In this document: piece by piece, positions 6,430 to 8,744 of the stretch
How positions within the stretch are numbered: position 1 is the first letter of the stretch
How the letters are laid out: the number at the start of each line of letters is the position of its first letter
Source: CAYWNK01 sp047639615
Lineage (GTDB): Bacteria; Planctomycetota; UBA1135; GCA-002686595
Direction of reading: 5' to 3'
Length of the DNA stretch: 8,744 nucleotides
Assembly: GCA_047639615.1 (NCBI GenBank)
Contig: JBLIOL010000239.1
Span: forward strand, 1-8,744
Program-made: the position numbers and the translations under genes
Notes under the pieces: model-generated
Database searches by the model: none
Seen by the model: only the letters and a program-made list of their open reading frames with translations
Told to the model about the DNA's origin: nothing

Positions 6430-6446
6430 CGGAGGATGCGCCTCCG
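6430..6446 (+). promoter_or_regulatory. Small hairpin in the peroxidase leader
   Basis: CGGAGG and CCTCCG are perfect 6-base arms around the 5-base loop ATGCG, ending 26 bases before the peroxidase ATG. The left arm contains a Shine-Dalgarno-like GGAGG, but the ribosome site actually placed for the start is AGGA at 6464-6467. The hairpin could affect mRNA stability or translation; no known riboswitch is recognised. Confidence 0.3.
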
Positions 6447-6472
6447 GTCTATCAAGCCTCACCAGGACATCC

Positions 6473-8095
6473 ATGCAACCGCTATCCACCCGCGCAACGC
6501 GAGCGATTCTGCTTTTGGCCCTCAGCGGCCCGGCCCTGGCCCAGTTGGGCCCGCCCCCGGTTCCGCCCCAGAACCCGATCACGCCCGAGAAGACCATTCT
6601 CGGCAAGGCACTGTTCTGGGATGAGCAACTTTCCAGCGACTCCACCATCGCCTGCGGCACCTGCCACATTCCTGGATTCGGCGGTGCCGACCCGCGCGTC
6701 GGCCCCGGCGCCGTGCACCCCGGACCCGACGGCAGCTTTGGAACGCCCGACGACAAGTTCGGCTCCCTCGGCATCCGCGACTACGACCAAGGTGAGTTCC
6801 AAGCCAACAGCATTTTCGGCTTCGAGCCCCAAGTCACCGAGCGCCTGGCCAATAGCCCGATCGGCGCCGCGCACTTCCAGGACATCTTCTGGGACGGCCG
6901 CGCGCGCAGCGAATTTATCGACCCCGAGACCGGTCTAGTCAGCATTCAAAGCGGCGGCGGCCTCGAATCCCAAGCCCTGGGCCCGATCCTCTCCAGCGTC
7001 GAGATGGGCGACACCGGCCGCACCTGGGACGATGTGCGCAGCAAACTAGAGTCCGTGCGTCCCCTGGCCCTAGCCTGGAATCTGACGCCCGACCTGCAGG
7101 CCGCAACCGCCGGCAATCCCAGCTACCCGGACCTGTTCCAAGCAGCCTTCGGCGACCCGGCAATCACCGCCGAGCGCATCGCCTACGCCATCGCCACCTA
7201 CGAACGCACGCTCAACCCGGACGACACACCCTTCGATCGCTTCATGAACGGGCAGAACAATGCCCTGACCCAGGGTCAGCAACAGGGCCGCAACGCCTTC
7301 AACTCTCCGGGATCCCGCTGCAATCAGTGCCACTCCGGAGCGCTCTTCTCGGACCGTTCCTTCCGCAACCTAGGCCTGCGCCCGATTCAAGAAGACAACG
7401 GCCGGCAAGCCGTCACCGGCAACCCCGGCGACCGCGGCCGCTTCAAAGTACCGAGCCTGCGCAACGTCGGCCTGCGCGAGCGCTTCTTTCATAACGGTCA
7501 GTTCACCAGCCTGAACGCAATCCTGGGCTTCTACAACAATGACGGTGGTCCCTTTCTGAACAACAAGGACCCGTTGCTCAATGGACTCAATGTGCCGCCC
7601 CAGGTGCGCCCTGCCATCGTCGACTTCCTCACCAACGGCCTCACCGATGCGCGCGTAGCCAACGCCCTCCCGCCCTTCGACCGACCGCGCCTGAACTCAG
7701 AGCGCGCCGTATCGACACCTGTCTTGGTAGGCGGAGCCAACTTCGGCAGTGGTGGCTTCGTTCCGATCATGATGGCCCCCACCCAAGCAGCCGCGGGCGA
7801 CCCCGGCTTCCGCTTGGGCATTAGCCAGGGCCTCGGCGGCGCATTCGCCGCCCTCGGTTGGTCCACCGCTGGTGCAAGCTCGGCCGGTCCGATCCAAAAC
7901 GCCATCGCCTTCGACACCGGCATACTGACACTGAGCGGAATCGGTCCAGGCAATGGCGTCGGTACGCTCGAGCGCGCCTTCATCCAAAGCCCGGCCCTGA
8001 TCGGGCTCGTGCTGCGCGCCCAATGGTACGTGCGCGACTCGGCCGCATCAGGCCGCATCGCAAGGAGCGAGCTGGCTGAGATAACCCTGTTCTAG
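6473..8095 (+). CDS. Secreted di-haem cytochrome c peroxidase / MauG family protein with C-terminal appendage
   Basis: This exported two-haem protein would reduce H2O2 with electrons from a periplasmic donor, or oxidise another substrate as MauG-like enzymes do. The 540 residues start with a signal peptide (RATRAILLLALSGPALA, cleavage near 23). The peroxidase core has GKALFWDEQLSSDSTIACGTCH with haem motif CGTCH (61-65), IFWDGRARS (138-146), LESQALGPILSSVEMG (164-179), second haem motif CNQCH (283-287) and FFHNGQF (338-344). Classical enzymes have about 320-350 residues. Here there is an enlarged Gly/Asp-rich loop after the first haem (about 66-135) and about 130 extra residues after the core (about 410-540). 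The extra part contains LGGAFAALGWSTAG and ends GLVLRAQWYVRDS...LAEITLF, which resembles C-terminal beta domains of planctomycete secreted proteins. AGGA at 6464-6467 supports the ATG. The exact substrate cannot be told from sequence. Confidence 0.92.
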   Translation: MQPLSTRATRAILLLALSGPALAQLGPPPVPPQNPITPEKTILGKALFWDEQLSSDSTIACGTCHIPGFGGADPRVGPGAVHPGPDGSFGTPDDKFGSLGIRDYDQGEFQANSIFGFEPQVTERLANSPIGAAHFQDIFWDGRARSEFIDPETGLVSIQSGGGLESQALGPILSSVEMGDTGRTWDDVRSKLESVRPLALAWNLTPDLQAATAGNPSYPDLFQAAFGDPAITAERIAYAIATYERTLNPDDTPFDRFMNGQNNALTQGQQQGRNAFNSPGSRCNQCHSGALFSDRSFRNLGLRPIQEDNGRQAVTGNPGDRGRFKVPSLRNVGLRERFFHNGQFTSLNAILGFYNNDGGPFLNNKDPLLNGLNVPPQVRPAIVDFLTNGLTDARVANALPPFDRPRLNSERAVSTPVLVGGANFGSGGFVPIMMAPTQAAAGDPGFRLGISQGLGGAFAALGWSTAGASSAGPIQNAIAFDTGILTLSGIGPGNGVGTLERAFIQSPALIGLVLRAQWYVRDSAASGRIARSELAEITLF

Positions 8096-8121
8096 CTCTC
8101 TCTAGAATCCGGTTGGAAGCG

Positions 8122-8152
8122 TCGGGAGGGTTGCCAGTGGCAGCCCTCCCGA
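8122..8152 (+). terminator. Strong hairpin terminator after the peroxidase gene
   Basis: Arms TCGGGAGGGTTGCC and GGCAGCCCTCCCGA pair over 14 bases (one G-T wobble) around the loop AGT, followed by TGTTTATTT on the plus strand. It lies 27 bases after the peroxidase stop and 7 bases from the stop of the convergent kinase gene. On the minus strand the downstream sequence is not T-rich, so it fits best as a rightward terminator that may also block leftward readthrough. Confidence 0.85.
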
Positions 8153-8159
8153 TGTTTAT

Positions 8160-8744
8160 TTAGGCCTTCGGTCGCAGGGTAACTTCGAGGCCGCCTTCGG
8201 GCCCCTTATCGAAGCTGACCTCTAGATCGTGGCGGGCGGCCACATCGAGCACGATGTGCAAGCCCAGTCCGCGACCATCAGGATGTCGCTCGCGAGCGCT
8301 GTCACTGCGACCTGCGCGAGCCGTCAGCTGGGCCAAATCATTAGGAGCGATGCCCGGCCCATCATCGACTACGCGCAGCCAGTAGTCGCCCTCGCGGGCA
8401 GCCTCGGAAGTGCCGAGCACCACAGCCACATGGCCGCCCGCGTGGTTGTAACGCAGGGCGTTGTGCACCAGATTGCTGACCGCCTCCTCGAGCAAGGTCA
8501 CATTGCCAACCACGGTCAAGGTCTCGGCCGGAACGCTGCTCTCCAGGGAGACGTTCAGCTGACGCGCAATCGCCAAGTGGCGCGCGACGGAACGCTCGAC
8601 AACCGCACCGAGGTCCACATCACCGCGCTCCAGTGCTTGCTCGCCCGCTTCGAGGCGCGCCACCGTCGAGAGGTTGCGCAGGATCGCCGCCACGTAGTGA
8701 GCTTCTTCCATGGCGCCCGAAAGGGCCGCGGGATTATCTGCGTT
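8160..8744 (-). CDS. Sensor histidine kinase, C-terminal part (5' end beyond window)
   Basis: This is the catalytic end of a two-component sensor kinase that phosphorylates a partner response regulator. The frame is open through 8744, so the in-frame ATG at 8709-8711 is internal and 11 further codons are visible upstream. The visible 194 codons begin in the second helix of the dimerisation domain (AAILRNLSTVARLEAGE); the phosphorylated His would lie outside the window. The HATPase domain follows with N-box EEAVSNLVHNALRYN (8445-8489), G1 box DDGPGIA (8343-8363) and G2 box GRGLGLHIV (8250-8276). No receiver domain follows and the stop is TAA at 8160-8162. The sensing domain, partner regulator and signal cannot be seen. 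It converges with the peroxidase gene, so a functional link is not implied. Confidence 0.93.
   Translation of the reverse strand, partial: NADNPAALSGAMEEAHYVAAILRNLSTVARLEAGEQALERGDVDLGAVVERSVARHLAIARQLNVSLESSVPAETLTVVGNVTLLEEAVSNLVHNALRYNHAGGHVAVVLGTSEAAREGDYWLRVVDDGPGIAPNDLAQLTARAGRSDSARERHPDGRGLGLHIVLDVAARHDLEVSFDKGPEGGLEVTLRPKA

Noticed and set aside
8090..8107. Inverted repeat TTCTAG-N6-CTAGAA over the peroxidase stop codon
   Set aside because: The six-base AT-rich arms are weak, and the much stronger hairpin at 8122-8152 explains termination.
8709..8711. ATG as start of a short 183-codon kinase-like gene
   Set aside because: The frame stays open upstream to the window edge, and the residues before the ATG continue the dimerisation helix, so this Met is internal to a larger kinase.

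Overview
The window is GC-rich and densely packed with bacterial genes. It holds five large genes and one small gene, plus short intergenic control regions. I infer Planctomycetota, possibly a marine lineage outside the model genera. The main reason is the C-terminal tail of the secreted cytochrome c peroxidase, which ends in a beta-rich appendage of a type I associate with secreted planctomycete proteins. Several starts also lack a clear Shine-Dalgarno sequence, and secreted multidomain proteins are prominent. This is an inference, not a demonstrated taxonomy.

Region 1 (1-3936) is a nitric oxide response module. A NorR-type activator (rightward, 2392-3936) is divergent from a leftward pair, ric (YtfE/NorA-type di-iron protein) and norZ (quinol-dependent nitric oxide reductase). 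norZ is cut by the left edge. The 141-base intergenic region holds a textbook sigma-54 promoter (TGGCAC...CTGCA) facing ric-norZ. It also holds two GT-N7-AC dyads that fit NorR boxes, one over the norR start codon, a weaker third candidate, and a possible extended -10 promoter for norR. The gene order matches the known norR/norA/norB arrangement of Ralstonia (Cupriavidus) eutropha. The reading is that NO binds the GAF-domain iron of NorR, and NorR with sigma-54 then switches on an iron-centre repair/NO-binding protein and a membrane enzyme that reduces NO to N2O.

Region 2 (3937-6294) is leftward. It holds a small protein of about 65 residues resembling the YjfB 'putative motility protein' family, downstream of a secreted 690-residue metallophosphoesterase. 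The phosphoesterase has an N-terminal fibronectin-like segment and a C-terminal CBM9/DOMON-like domain.

Region 3 (6295-8159) has a divergent control region and then a secreted di-haem cytochrome c peroxidase/MauG-type protein. This protein has an extended loop after the first haem motif and a C-terminal appendage. A strong hairpin terminator follows.

Region 4 (8160-8744) is the 3' part of a sensor histidine kinase, convergent with the peroxidase and cut by the right edge.

I found no RNA genes, insertion sequences, CRISPR arrays or origins. I did not find a plainly new system. The most notable points are the complete NorR/sigma-54 circuit in a probable planctomycete, a sensor-domain substitution in NorR, the fused accessory domains on the phosphoesterase and peroxidase, and the small YjfB-like gene.
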